Source: Gammaproteobacteria bacterium | Lineage (GTDB): Bacteria; Pseudomonadota; Gammaproteobacteria; Steroidobacterales; PWYM01 | DNA: 42,406 bases | Direction of reading: 5' to 3' | Assembly: GCA_003567855.1 (NCBI GenBank) | Contig: PWYM01000266.1 | Coordinates: forward strand, 1 to 42,406 | Part shown: in pieces, positions 22,265 through 31,760 of the stretch | Position numbering within the stretch: the stretch's first letter is position 1 | Layout: each line of letters opens with the position of its first letter | The notes under the pieces: generated by a model | What the model saw: only the letters and a program-made list of their open reading frames with translations | Databases searched by the model: none | Told to the model about the DNA's origin: nothing | Program-made: the position numbers and the translations under genes

Positions 22265-22296
22265 ACACGGGGGCCGGTGGTGCCCGGCCCCCGTGT
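22265..22296 (+). terminator. Strong hairpin downstream of comEA-like gene, candidate terminator
   Basis: ACACGGGGGCCGG/CCGGCCCCCGTGT perfect 13-bp stem, 6-nt loop, followed by TTCACGGTTGTT. Confidence 0.6.
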
Positions 22297-22371
22297 TCAC
22301 GGTTGTTGGGACGCTCCGGGTGCTTCGGTATAGTAGCCTGACACCCACGACACCTACGCGCGGAGCCCACA

Positions 22372-23244
22372 TTGCCAGCTCGCATCAGAACCGCCGTGTT
22401 TCCGGTCGCCGGTCGCGGCACCCGCTTCCTGCCCGCCACCAAGGCCAGCCCCAAGGAAATGCTCCCGGTGGTCGACAAGCCGCTCATCCAGTACGCGGTG
22501 GAGGAAGCCGTGGCCGCCGGAGCCACCCGGCTGGTATTCGTCACCGGCAGCTCCAAGCGCGCGATCGAAGACCATTTCGATTCGGACCCCGGGCTCGAAC
22601 ACGCACTCGCATCGTCCGGCAAGGACGATCTTCTGAATACGATCCGCAATATCGTGCCTGCGTCGGTCGCCTGCATTTACATTCGCCAGGGCGAGCCGCT
22701 CGGTCTCGGCCACGCGGTGCTGTGTGCGCGGCCGGCAGTGGGTGACGAGCCGTTCTTCGTCCACCTCGCCGATGATCTCATCCACGCCGACGAACCCGTG
22801 CTCGCGCAGATGCGCGACCAGTTCAACGCCCACGGGCATAGCGTGCTCGGTGTCGAAACGATCCCGGTCGAGCAAAGTGCCAGCTACGGTATCGTCGCCG
22901 TCGAAACCAACGACGCAGGTCATCATGTCGTTCGTCGCATCGTAGAAAAGCCGAAGCCCGCCGATGCCCCGTCGAATCTCGCCGTGGTCGGGCGTTACCT
23001 GCTCACGCCACGCGTGTTCGACAAGCTCGAGCATACCGGCCGTGGCGCCGGCGGGGAGATTCAACTCACCGACGCGATCGCCGACCTCCTCAACGAGGAA
23101 ACGGTCACCGCGTGGCCGTTCTCGGGCCGGCGCTATGACTGCGGAAACAAGCTCGGCTATCTCAAGGCCACGGTCGAATACGGCCTGCGCCACGAGGAAC
23201 TCGGTGACGGGTTCCGTGACTGGCTCAGGACCATGTCGCTGTAG
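22372..23244 (+). CDS. galU: UTP-glucose-1-phosphate uridylyltransferase
   Basis: TTG start; [41 protein letters not shown]. Confidence 0.96.
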   Translation: MPARIRTAVFPVAGRGTRFLPATKASPKEMLPVVDKPLIQYAVEEAVAAGATRLVFVTGSSKRAIEDHFDSDPGLEHALASSGKDDLLNTIRNIVPASVACIYIRQGEPLGLGHAVLCARPAVGDEPFFVHLADDLIHADEPVLAQMRDQFNAHGHSVLGVETIPVEQSASYGIVAVETNDAGHHVVRRIVEKPKPADAPSNLAVVGRYLLTPRVFDKLEHTGRGAGGEIQLTDAIADLLNEETVTAWPFSGRRYDCGNKLGYLKATVEYGLRHEELGDGFRDWLRTMSL

Positions 23245-23258
23245 AAGGAGTAATCGAA

Positions 23259-23507
23259 ATGATTCGCAAGATCCTTGCTGTCGGACTGGTAAGTGGTTTT
23301 TTCGTCGTGCCCGCGTTTGCCGGGCACTGCCCGATGGACATCGCCGCAATCGACTCGGCGCTGGAGAACACCACGCTGGATTCGGAGGTCGAGGCGCAGG
23401 TCAAGGCGCTGCGTGACGAGGGGCGTGCGTTGCACGAAGCTGGTGACCATGGCGCCGCAACCGGCAAACTCGCCGAGGCGATGCGCCTGATACTCAACAG
23501 CCTCTGA
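23259..23507 (+). CDS. Small putative periplasmic protein of unknown function
   Basis: 82 aa; signal peptide MIRKILAVGLVSGFFVVPAFA then GHCPMDIAAIDSALENTTLDSEVEAQVKALRDEGRALHEAGDHGAATGKLAEAMRLILNSL; 15 nt after galU. Confidence 0.8.
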   Translation: MIRKILAVGLVSGFFVVPAFAGHCPMDIAAIDSALENTTLDSEVEAQVKALRDEGRALHEAGDHGAATGKLAEAMRLILNSL

Positions 23508-23573
23508 ACCCGCGCGCTGCACGGGCGCGCCTGGAGGGCACGTCCGTGCGCGGCGCGTGCGCCGATATAACCC

Positions 23574-23601
23574 GGCCGGGCCTGCATCGGCAGGCCTGGC
23601 C
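23574..23601 (+). other. Hairpin GGCCGGGCCTGC-atcg-GCAGGCCTGGCC
   Basis: 7-bp perfect stem plus 4 bp after one mismatch; between the small ORF and the EamA gene. Confidence 0.65.
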
Positions 23602-23676
23602 AGCTCTGTTGTGTCCAACCGGCATGGCGACGGCGCCCATACGCGCGCCTGGTCGATCCCGCAGGGAACAGCGTTG

Positions 23677-24567
23677 ATGTCACGAGGAAACCTGCGCGGG
23701 ATCGTGGCGATGTGCCTCGGCATGGCGGGTTTCGTGACCAACGACATGCTGGTCAAGCTCGTCAGCGACTCGCTGCCTACCGGGCAGATCATCTTTATCC
23801 GGGGCTGCATGATCACCGTGTTGGTCGTTGCGATCGCGGCCGTGACGGGTGCGCTCGGGCGGCTGCGTGAACTGATCAACCCCGCGGTCGGCTGGCGCAC
23901 GTTCGGCGAAGTGTGCTCGACACTGCTTTACCTGACCGCGCTGTTTCACATGCCGATCGCCGATGCGACCGCGATCGTGCAGGCGTTGCCGGTGGTGTTC
24001 ACGCTCGTTGCCGTGATGTTCCTCGGCGAACGGGTGGGGTGGCGACGCTGGTTAGCGGTCATCGCCGGGTTTGCCGGCATCCTCCTGATAGTGCGTCCCG
24101 GCGAGGGCGGAGTCGATCCGTACGCGCTGTTCGCGGTTGGCGCCCTCGTGTTTCTCGTGATCCGTGACGCGGCAACCCGCCATCTGCCCGTCGGCGTGCC
24201 CTCGATCGCCGTCACGCTGGTGACCGCGGTGTTCGTCACCCTCTCCGGCGGGATGCTCGGCGTCGCGGAGACATGGGTGGTACCCGATCAACGCAATTTG
24301 CTGATGCTCGTCGTCGCCGCGATCGTGCTCACGGCAGGCTATTATTTCATCATCGAGGGCGTGCGACACGGCGAAGTCGCGGCGGTGGCACCGTTTCGCT
24401 ACACCAACCTGCTGTGGGCGGTGTTCTACGGTGTGCTGATCTGGGGTGAAATTCCGGACGTGTTCGCGGTCACCGGCATCGTGCTGATCGTCGGCAGCGG
24501 CCTGGTGGTCGTCATCCGTGAGCGCCGGCCTGACCGACCGGTGGCGCGCAGTGGACTAGGCGCCTGA
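23677..24567 (+). CDS. EamA/DMT superfamily transporter
   Basis: About 10 TM helices; VQALPVVFTLVAVMFLGERVGWRRWLAVIAGFAGILLIVRPG; typical EamA repeat. Confidence 0.9.
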   Translation: MSRGNLRGIVAMCLGMAGFVTNDMLVKLVSDSLPTGQIIFIRGCMITVLVVAIAAVTGALGRLRELINPAVGWRTFGEVCSTLLYLTALFHMPIADATAIVQALPVVFTLVAVMFLGERVGWRRWLAVIAGFAGILLIVRPGEGGVDPYALFAVGALVFLVIRDAATRHLPVGVPSIAVTLVTAVFVTLSGGMLGVAETWVVPDQRNLLMLVVAAIVLTAGYYFIIEGVRHGEVAAVAPFRYTNLLWAVFYGVLIWGEIPDVFAVTGIVLIVGSGLVVVIRERRPDRPVARSGLGA

Positions 24568-24603
24568 GGCATCGCCTGTGCATGACGCAATTGTGGAGTA
24601 AGA

Positions 24604-24678
24604 TGGCTCCCCGGGTCGGATTCGAACCAACGACCAATCGATTAACAGTCGACCGCTCTACCACTGAGCTACCGGGGA
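24604..24678 (-). tRNA. tRNA-Asn (anticodon GTT)
   Basis: TCCCCGGTAGCTCAGTGGTAGAGCGGTCGACTGTTAATCGATTGGTCGTTGGTTCGAATCCGACCCGGGGAGCCA; full cloverleaf, encoded CCA. Confidence 0.97.
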
Positions 24679-24713
24679 ACTGACAGGCACGAACGTGCCA
24701 TTGGAAGCCGCGT

Positions 24714-24742
24714 ATTTTGCGGCAGCGGATTTCGAGGGTCAA
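24714..24742 (-). promoter_or_regulatory. Candidate tRNA-Asn promoter TTGACC-N17-CAAAAT
   Basis: Reverse-strand reading upstream of the tRNA. Confidence 0.45.
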
Positions 24743-24840
24743 GTCAGCAGGACGCAGCCCGTGCCTGTTGCGTCGCATCCATTGGTCTGCCGGTTATCCC
24801 ACCACGCCGACCCCCCACCGCGGGTACATCCGCGAGGAGC

Positions 24841-25920
24841 ATGGTTATGGCAAAGATGAAGGCTGCCGTATTCGTCGAACCCGGCCGCATCGAACTCGAC
24901 GAGAAGCCCGTGCCCGACGTGGGGCCCCTGGATGCCCTGATCCGGGTCACCACCACGACGATCTGCGGCACCGATGTTCATATTCTCAAGGGTGAATACC
25001 CGGTAAAGCCGGGGCTCACGATCGGCCACGAACCGGTCGGCGTCATAGAAAAGCTGGGCTCCGCGGTCACCGGCTTCAGCGAAGGGCAGCGTGTCATCGC
25101 CGGCGCGATCACCCCGAGTGGCCACAGCAACGCGTGCCAGTGCGGCCAGGCCGCGCAGGACGGCCACGGGACCCGTCACGGCTGGAAGCCGATGGGCGGC
25201 TGGCGATTCGGCAATACCATCGATGGGTGCCAGGCCGAATACGTGCTGGTGCCCGACGCGATGGGCAACCTCGCGCCGGTGCCAGATGGGCTCAGCGACG
25301 AGCAGGTGCTGATGTGCCCGGACATCATGTCCACGGGCTTTGCCGGTGCCGAGAGCGGCGGGATCCGGATCGGTGACGTTGTCGCGGTGTTTGCACAGGG
25401 ACCGATCGGACTGTGCGCGACCGCCGGGGCGAAGCTCATGGGCGCGTCGACGATCATCGCGGTCGACCGGCTGCCGGAGCGGCTGGCAATGTCGAAGCGG
25501 CTCGGTGCCGATCACGTGGTCGATTTCAGTGCGAGCGATCCCGTCGAGGAGATCATGCGGCTGACCGACGGGCGTGGGGTCGATGTCGCGATCGAGGCGC
25601 TGGGTACCCAGTCGACGTTCGAGGCCTGTCTGCGTGTACTTCGCCCCGGCGGCACCCTGTCGAGTCTCGGAGTGTACTCATCGGACCTGAAGATACCGCT
25701 CGATGCCTTCGCAGCCGGGCTCGGCGACCACCGGATCATCACGACGCTGTGCCCCGGTGGCAAGGAACGGATGCGCCGGCTGATGTCGATGATCGCGTCC
25801 GGGCGCGTGGACCTTGGCGCGATGGTCACGCACCGCTACCGGCTGGATGACATCCAGGACGCCTACGAGCTGTTTTCGAACCAGCGCGACGGCGTGTTCA
25901 AGGTGGCGATCACGCCATAG
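24841..25920 (+). CDS. Zinc-dependent (secondary-type) alcohol dehydrogenase
   Basis: CGTDVHILKGEYP, GHEPVGVIEKLG, PDIMSTGFAGAE, GQGPIGLCATAGAKLMGA-like Rossmann motif, RGVDVAIEALGTQ. Confidence 0.92.
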   Translation: MVMAKMKAAVFVEPGRIELDEKPVPDVGPLDALIRVTTTTICGTDVHILKGEYPVKPGLTIGHEPVGVIEKLGSAVTGFSEGQRVIAGAITPSGHSNACQCGQAAQDGHGTRHGWKPMGGWRFGNTIDGCQAEYVLVPDAMGNLAPVPDGLSDEQVLMCPDIMSTGFAGAESGGIRIGDVVAVFAQGPIGLCATAGAKLMGASTIIAVDRLPERLAMSKRLGADHVVDFSASDPVEEIMRLTDGRGVDVAIEALGTQSTFEACLRVLRPGGTLSSLGVYSSDLKIPLDAFAAGLGDHRIITTLCPGGKERMRRLMSMIASGRVDLGAMVTHRYRLDDIQDAYELFSNQRDGVFKVAITP

Positions 25921-25930
25921 TGCCGGTTCG

Positions 25931-27118
25931 CTACTGGCCGGCCAGCGCCTGGCGGATGCGGCCGGCCGCGTCCTTCAGCGTGTCGAGCCCGCACGCGAAC
26001 GACAGCCGCACGTGGCCGGGCGTGCCGAAGGCACTGCCGGGCACCACGGCGACGCCGGCCTGTTTGAGCAGGTGTTGCGAGAATGCCGTGTCGTCGTCGA
26101 GTCCGAGCGCGGCGATCGCCTCGCGGCAGTCCGGGAACGCGTAGAACGTACCCGCACCCTGCAGGCACGAGATGCCGGGCATGTCGTTCAGCGCACCGAC
26201 GATGAAGTCGTGGCGTTCGCGAAAGGCCCGAACCATGTCGGCGACGCAGCCCTGGTCGGCATTGAGCGCCACGACCGACGCCGCCTGGGAAATGCTGCAC
26301 GGGTTCGACGTGCTCTGGCCCTGGATCTTGCGCATCGCCGCGACGAGCGACTTGGGCGCGCCGCAGTAACCGATGCGCCAGCCGGTCATCGCGTAGGCCT
26401 TGGAGACGCCATTGATCGTCACGACGCGGTCGGAGAGCTGCGGGCACGCGGTCAGCAGGCTGCAGAACGGCTCGTCAGCCCAGTAGATGTGCTCGTACAT
26501 GTCGTCGGTGCCGATGACGAGGTTTGGGTAGCGATCGAGCACTTCGCCAAGCGCCTCGAGTTCGGCGCGCGAGTAGGCCGCGCCGCTGGGGTTGCTCGGG
26601 CTGTTCAGAAACATCAGTCGGGTGTCGTCGGTGAGCGCCTCGTCGAGCTGCGCGGGCGTGAGCTTGTAGCCCTGCTCCGGGCCGGTCTCGACCACCGCGG
26701 GTTCGCCGTCGGCGAGCAGGATCATGTCGGGGTACGACACCCAGTAGGGCGCAACGACCAGCGCGCGGTCGCCGGGATCAAGTACCGCGGCGGCGAGGTT
26801 GAAACAGGTCTGTTTCGCTCCGGACGAGACTATGATCTGCTCGCGCGTGTACTCGAGGTTGTTGTCGCGGCGGAACTTCTCGATGATCGCGTCCTTGAGC
26901 TCGACGGTGCCGTCTACAGCCGTATAGCGTGTCTTACCGTCCCGGATTGCGGCGATCCCTGCTTCGCGGATGTGCTCGGGCGTGTCGAAATCAGGTTCAC
27001 CGGCGCCGAGCCCGATCACGTCCTCGCCGGCAGCGCGCAGCTCCGCGGCCATCTGCGTGACGGCCAGCGTGGGTGAGGGCTTGACTCGCTGTACGCGCTT
27101 GGAAACTTGTAGACTCAC
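25931..27118 (-). CDS. Class I pyridoxal-phosphate aminotransferase (aspartate aminotransferase-like)
   Basis: [37 protein letters not shown]...[12 protein letters not shown]...[16 protein letters not shown]. Confidence 0.93.
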   Translation of the reverse strand: MSLQVSKRVQRVKPSPTLAVTQMAAELRAAGEDVIGLGAGEPDFDTPEHIREAGIAAIRDGKTRYTAVDGTVELKDAIIEKFRRDNNLEYTREQIIVSSGAKQTCFNLAAAVLDPGDRALVVAPYWVSYPDMILLADGEPAVVETGPEQGYKLTPAQLDEALTDDTRLMFLNSPSNPSGAAYSRAELEALGEVLDRYPNLVIGTDDMYEHIYWADEPFCSLLTACPQLSDRVVTINGVSKAYAMTGWRIGYCGAPKSLVAAMRKIQGQSTSNPCSISQAASVVALNADQGCVADMVRAFRERHDFIVGALNDMPGISCLQGAGTFYAFPDCREAIAALGLDDDTAFSQHLLKQAGVAVVPGSAFGTPGHVRLSFACGLDTLKDAAGRIRQALAGQ

Positions 27119-27244
27119 GTGTGGGCCTCGCTTGGCGGTGAACTGTCATGGCGGACGAATTCTAGGCCATGGACCGGCAGGCTGCCACCGCCTGCCGGTC
27201 AGTGCGCATCCCGCCGGTACCGCTACGGCCCGCACGGAGCAGCA

Positions 27245-29269
27245 ATGACCGACCGCTTCCAGCTCGTTTCGAAGTATCAGCCTGCGGGGGACCAGCCCGA
27301 GGCCATCGCGCGGCTCGACGAGGGGCTCGTCGATGGCCTCGCTCACCAGACGCTGCTCGGCGTCACCGGCTCCGGCAAGACCTTCACGATGGCCAACATC
27401 ATCGAGCGCCAGCAGCGCCCCACCATCGTGCTCGCGCCGAATAAGACGCTGGCTGCGCAGCTCTACGGCGAGTTCCGCGACTTCTTCCCGCACAACGCGG
27501 TCGAGTACTTCGTCTCGTACTACGACTACTACCAGCCCGAGGCCTATGTTCCGGCGAGCGACACCTTCATCGAGAAGGACGCGTCGATCAACGATCACAT
27601 CGAGCAGATGCGCCTGTCGGCGACCAAGGCGCTGCTCGAACGTCGCGACGTGGTGATCGTCGCCACCGTGTCCTCGATCTATGGCCTGGGCGACCCCGAG
27701 GCGTATTTCAAGATGGTGCTGCACCTCTCGCGGGGTGAGCACATCAACCAGCGGACGGTGCTGCGCCGTCTCGCCGAGATGCAGTACAAGCGCAACGAAA
27801 CCGAGCTGCGCCACGGTACTTACCGCGTACGCGGTGAGATCATTGACGTGTTCCCGTCGGAGAACGAACGCGAGGCGCTGCGCATCGAGCTCTTCGACGA
27901 CGAAATCGAACAGCTCAGCCTGTTCGACCCGTTGACTGGCGAGGTGATCCGCCGAGTGCCGCGCTGGACGGTGTTCCCCAAGACCCACTACGTGACGCCG
28001 CGCGAACGACTGCTGTCGGCCGTCGATGAAATTCGCGTGGAGCTGCGCGAACGCCTGGACGTGCTGCAGAAGAACGGGCGGCTGCTCGAGGCGCAGCGAC
28101 TCGAGCAGCGCACGCAGTTCGATCTCGAGATGATCGTCGAGCTCGGGTACTGCAACGGCATCGAGAACTATTCGCGCTACCTGTCAGGCCGTGAGCCGGG
28201 TGAGCCGCCGCCGTGCCTGTTCGACTACCTGCCGCCGGAAGCGCTGCTGTTCGTCGACGAAAGCCATGTGACGATTCCGCAGCTAGGTGGGATGTACCGC
28301 GGCGACCGCAGTCGCAAGGAGACGCTGGTCGAGTACGGGTTCAGGCTGCCATCGGCGCTGGACAACCGACCGCTTCGTTTCGACGAGTTCACGCGGCTCG
28401 CGCCGCAGACGATCTACGTTTCGGCGACTCCGCGGCAGTACGAACGTGACCTGTCCGACCAGATCGTCGAGCAGGTCGTGCGGCCGACCGGCCTCGTCGA
28501 CCCCGAGGTCGAGATCCGGCCGGCCGGCACCCAGGTCGACGATGTGCTCTCCGAGATCGCCGTACGGGTCGAAAAAAACCAGCGTGTACTGATCACGACA
28601 CTGACCAAGCGCATGGCCGAGGACCTGACCGACTATCTCGCCGAGCACGACGTGCGCGTGCGTTACCTGCACTCCGACATCGATACCGTCGAGCGCACCG
28701 AGATCATCCGCGACCTGCGCCTCGGCGAGTTCGATGTGCTGGTCGGCATCAACCTTCTGCGCGAAGGTCTCGACATGCCCGAGGTATCGCTGGTGGCGAT
28801 CTTCGACGCGGACAAGGAAGGTTTCCTGCGCTCGGAGGGTTCGCTGATCCAGACCATCGGCCGCGCGGCGCGCAATCTGGAGGGTCGCGCGATTCTCTAT
28901 GCCGATGCGATCACCGGGTCCATGCAGCGCGCGCTCGACGAAACCGGTCGCCGGCGCGAAAAGCAGCTCGCGCACAATGCCGAGTACGGGGTTACGCCGC
29001 AGTCGATCCGCAAGGCCGTCGCCGACGTCATGGAGACAGGCGGGCGCGACGGGCGCCGCGGCACGCGCGACAAGCGCAAGCCCGCCGGAGACGAGGTGCT
29101 GTACGCACAGATGTCACCCGAGCAGCTCATGCAGCGTATTGCCAAACTGGAAAAGAAGATGTACCAGCATGCGCGCGATCTCGAGTTCGAGGATGCGGCG
29201 CGCGTGCGTGACGAGATCCAGCGCATCCGCGCGGCGGGATTGGGCCTGCCCGCAGAGAAGGCAGGCTGA
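27245..29269 (+). CDS. uvrB: Excinuclease ABC subunit B
   Basis: [68 protein letters not shown]-terminal UVR motif. Confidence 0.97.
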   Translation: MTDRFQLVSKYQPAGDQPEAIARLDEGLVDGLAHQTLLGVTGSGKTFTMANIIERQQRPTIVLAPNKTLAAQLYGEFRDFFPHNAVEYFVSYYDYYQPEAYVPASDTFIEKDASINDHIEQMRLSATKALLERRDVVIVATVSSIYGLGDPEAYFKMVLHLSRGEHINQRTVLRRLAEMQYKRNETELRHGTYRVRGEIIDVFPSENEREALRIELFDDEIEQLSLFDPLTGEVIRRVPRWTVFPKTHYVTPRERLLSAVDEIRVELRERLDVLQKNGRLLEAQRLEQRTQFDLEMIVELGYCNGIENYSRYLSGREPGEPPPCLFDYLPPEALLFVDESHVTIPQLGGMYRGDRSRKETLVEYGFRLPSALDNRPLRFDEFTRLAPQTIYVSATPRQYERDLSDQIVEQVVRPTGLVDPEVEIRPAGTQVDDVLSEIAVRVEKNQRVLITTLTKRMAEDLTDYLAEHDVRVRYLHSDIDTVERTEIIRDLRLGEFDVLVGINLLREGLDMPEVSLVAIFDADKEGFLRSEGSLIQTIGRAARNLEGRAILYADAITGSMQRALDETGRRREKQLAHNAEYGVTPQSIRKAVADVMETGGRDGRRGTRDKRKPAGDEVLYAQMSPEQLMQRIAKLEKKMYQHARDLEFEDAARVRDEIQRIRAAGLGLPAEKAG

Positions 29270-29292
29270 CACCTCACGCCGGGAGGGCACCG

Positions 29293-29724
29293 ATGTACAG
29301 AAAGATTCTGGTGGGAATCGATCCGACACACGAGGAAGAGGGGCCGCGGGCGCTGAAGGAGGCGCTTCGTGTGCTCGATACTGATGGCCAGGTGATCATG
29401 TTCACCGTGGTCAGTCCGCCCGAACAGCCGTTCTACCCAGTGATCCGGGAGATCGACCTCGATGGCGCGAAGGCCGACGCCGAGCGTGCACTCGAGGTGA
29501 TGATCCGCAAGGAGGCGCCCCGCGGTATAGACGTGGTGTCCATCGTGGCGGTTGGCAAGGCGGCCCGAAGCCTGCTTCAGACCGCCGAGGGGAGCGGTGC
29601 CGATCTGATCGTGCTCACCGAGCATGGCCACCTGTGGCCGCTGCGTCGAGATACCGTTCAGTACGTGTGTCAGCACGCCGCGTGCCCGGTGCTGGTACTG
29701 CCCACACCAGCCGACGAAGACTGA
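29293..29724 (+). CDS. Universal stress protein family
   Basis: MYRKILVGIDPTHEEEGPRALKEALRV...ADLIVLTEHGHLWPLRRDTVQYVCQHAACPVLVLP. Confidence 0.87.
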   Translation: MYRKILVGIDPTHEEEGPRALKEALRVLDTDGQVIMFTVVSPPEQPFYPVIREIDLDGAKADAERALEVMIRKEAPRGIDVVSIVAVGKAARSLLQTAEGSGADLIVLTEHGHLWPLRRDTVQYVCQHAACPVLVLPTPADED

Positions 29725-29759
29725 TGCGCCTGTCGTAAGCGTCCGAGCCACGGAGGGTC

Positions 29760-31076
29760 ATGATGCGATCGGAAGCACCTTCAGGCGCCGAACAGCGAGG
29801 CCAGTGGTCTTCGGAGCGGGCGTTCGTGTTCTCGATGGCCGCCGCGGCGGTGGGCCTTGGCAATCTCTGGCGCTTTCCGTACATGGTCGGCGAGAACGGC
29901 GGCGGTGCCTTCATCGTCGCCTACCTGATAGCACTGGTGGTTGTCGCGGTGCCGATCATGATGCTCGAGGTCGGCGCCGGGCGTCTCGCGCAGGGCAGCG
30001 TCGTCGGTACTTTCCGCAAGGTTGGCAGGATCGGCACCGTTTACGGCTGGTTTGTCGTGCTGCTGACGGTGGTGATCACCAGCTACTACCTGGTGATCAC
30101 CGGATGGACGCTCGGCTACGCAGTGTCGGCGTTCCGGATGGCGGTCGAGCCCTTCGACGAATTCACCGGCGGTTACAATTCGGTCTGGTATTTTTTCGCG
30201 GTCACCGTCCTGGCCACCGCACTGCTCATCCGCGGCGTCACCGCGATCGAGAAGTTTTCAAAGCTCCTGATGCCGGTGCTCGTACTGGTGATCATCGGGC
30301 TGGTCGTCACCGGCATCCGAATGGATGGTTGGGACGAGGCGCGTTCATTCATGTTCGACGCGGATTTCTCGAGACTGTCCGAGGGCAGTCTGTGGTTCTT
30401 CGCGTTCGGCCAGGCGTTCTACACGCTGGCGATCGGGCAGGGCTATCTGGTCACCTATGGCAGCTATATCCCGAGGCGCACGCATGTGCCGCGTGCCTGT
30501 CTGGTCGTCGCCGCGACCGAGACCTCGATAGCACTGCTGGCCGGCGCGATGATTTTCCCGTTCGTGTTCACCTACGGCTTCGACCCGGGCGCGGGCAGCC
30601 AGCTCGCCTTCGACACACTGCCGCGCGTGTTTAAGGAGATGACGGGTGGTGCGTGGCTGGCGATGGCGTTTTTCTTCCTGTTCTTCGCAGCCGCGTTCAG
30701 CTCGTGTCTTGCAGGACTCAAAGTGATCATTGCAGCGACCGCGGAGGAATTCGGCATGCGCGACGATCACGCGGTGATCGCGGTTGGCGTGCTGATGCTC
30801 TTCCTCGGACTGCCCTCGGCGCTCAGCTTCAGCCCGGTCGGGCTGGAGGTGATGGGCATGCCATTCCTCGACTTCGTCGACCAGTTCGGCGGCACCAACG
30901 TCGTCGTGACATCCGGCGTGCTCGGCGCGGGGTTGTTCTGCTGGCTCGTGCCGCGCCCGAAGATCGCCTACGCGCTGGGTGCGAAGAGTCGCTGGTGGGA
31001 GTACCGTATCTTCATCGTCGGGCGGAGCCTGCCATTCGTCGCCATCGCCTTCGCCATCTGGCAACTGCTGGGCTGA
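29760..31076 (+). CDS. Sodium-dependent transporter, NSS/SNF family
   Basis: AVGLGNLWRFPYMVGENGGGAFIVAYLIALVVVAVPIMMLEVGAG signature; 438 aa, multi-TM. Confidence 0.95.
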   Translation: MMRSEAPSGAEQRGQWSSERAFVFSMAAAAVGLGNLWRFPYMVGENGGGAFIVAYLIALVVVAVPIMMLEVGAGRLAQGSVVGTFRKVGRIGTVYGWFVVLLTVVITSYYLVITGWTLGYAVSAFRMAVEPFDEFTGGYNSVWYFFAVTVLATALLIRGVTAIEKFSKLLMPVLVLVIIGLVVTGIRMDGWDEARSFMFDADFSRLSEGSLWFFAFGQAFYTLAIGQGYLVTYGSYIPRRTHVPRACLVVAATETSIALLAGAMIFPFVFTYGFDPGAGSQLAFDTLPRVFKEMTGGAWLAMAFFFLFFAAAFSSCLAGLKVIIAATAEEFGMRDDHAVIAVGVLMLFLGLPSALSFSPVGLEVMGMPFLDFVDQFGGTNVVVTSGVLGAGLFCWLVPRPKIAYALGAKSRWWEYRIFIVGRSLPFVAIAFAIWQLLG

Positions 31077-31096
31077 TGCATTACCGGGAGTGGTCT

Positions 31097-31687
31097 ATGT
31101 ACGCAAGGATGGTATCGGACACTGCGCGACGCCGTCGGGTGCGGTACGACGTGCGGGGGCGTGCTGCGGTGGGGGCGATCTGTGTGCTGGCGCTGCTTCT
31201 GACCGCGTGCACCGGCACCCCGCGCGGCATCGAGCCGGTAGAGAACTTCGACGGCGAGCGCTACATGGGCCACTGGTACGAGATCAAGCGCCTCGATCAC
31301 CGCTTCGAGCGCGGCCTGCGCAACGTCACCGCCGAGTACTCGCTGCGCGAAGATGGACGCGTGAACGTCACCAACCGGGGGCTCGATACCGAGAGCTGCG
31401 AGTGGCAGGAGGTCAGCGGTACCGCGCGTTTCCGCGGCGACACGAACACCGCGAGCCTCGCGGTAACCTTCACGTGGCCGTTTGCCGGCGGCTACCACGT
31501 GTTCGCGCTCGACGACGATTACCAGTGGGCACTGGTGTCCGGCCCTACGCGGGGTTTCCTCTGGCTGCTTGCGCGCGATCCGGACATGCCTGCGGCGCAG
31601 CGGGAGCGGCTCGTCGAACTCGCGCGGGTGCGGGGTTTCCCGGTCGATGACCTGATCCTCGTCGATCACGGCGAGCCCGACTGCTGA
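31097..31687 (+). CDS. blc: Lipocalin family lipoprotein (Blc-like)
   Basis: LALLLTAC lipobox; FDGERYMGHWYEIKRLDHRFERGLRNVTAEYSLREDGRVNVTNRG; start at 31097, or 31076 overlapping the transporter stop. Confidence 0.92.
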   Translation: MYARMVSDTARRRRVRYDVRGRAAVGAICVLALLLTACTGTPRGIEPVENFDGERYMGHWYEIKRLDHRFERGLRNVTAEYSLREDGRVNVTNRGLDTESCEWQEVSGTARFRGDTNTASLAVTFTWPFAGGYHVFALDDDYQWALVSGPTRGFLWLLARDPDMPAAQRERLVELARVRGFPVDDLILVDHGEPDC

Positions 31688-31760
31688 CGCGCCGACCCGC
31701 CGGCGTGGCCCGAACGTTTACAATAGCGACTGACCTGACCTTCACGGAGTATTGCCGAAG

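Noticed and set aside
24512-24778. 88-aa ORF containing SSVVERSTVNRLVVGSNPTRGA
   Set aside because: Typical spurious translation of a tRNA gene (tRNA-Asn).
25080-25210. CQCGQAAQDGHGTRHG loop in the alcohol dehydrogenase as a new metal site
   Set aside because: From memory, similar Cys/His-containing loops occur in related bacterial zinc alcohol dehydrogenases; insufficient to claim novelty.
25814-27076. 420-aa plus-strand ORF opposite the aminotransferase
   Set aside because: Antisense shadow of a clear class I aminotransferase.
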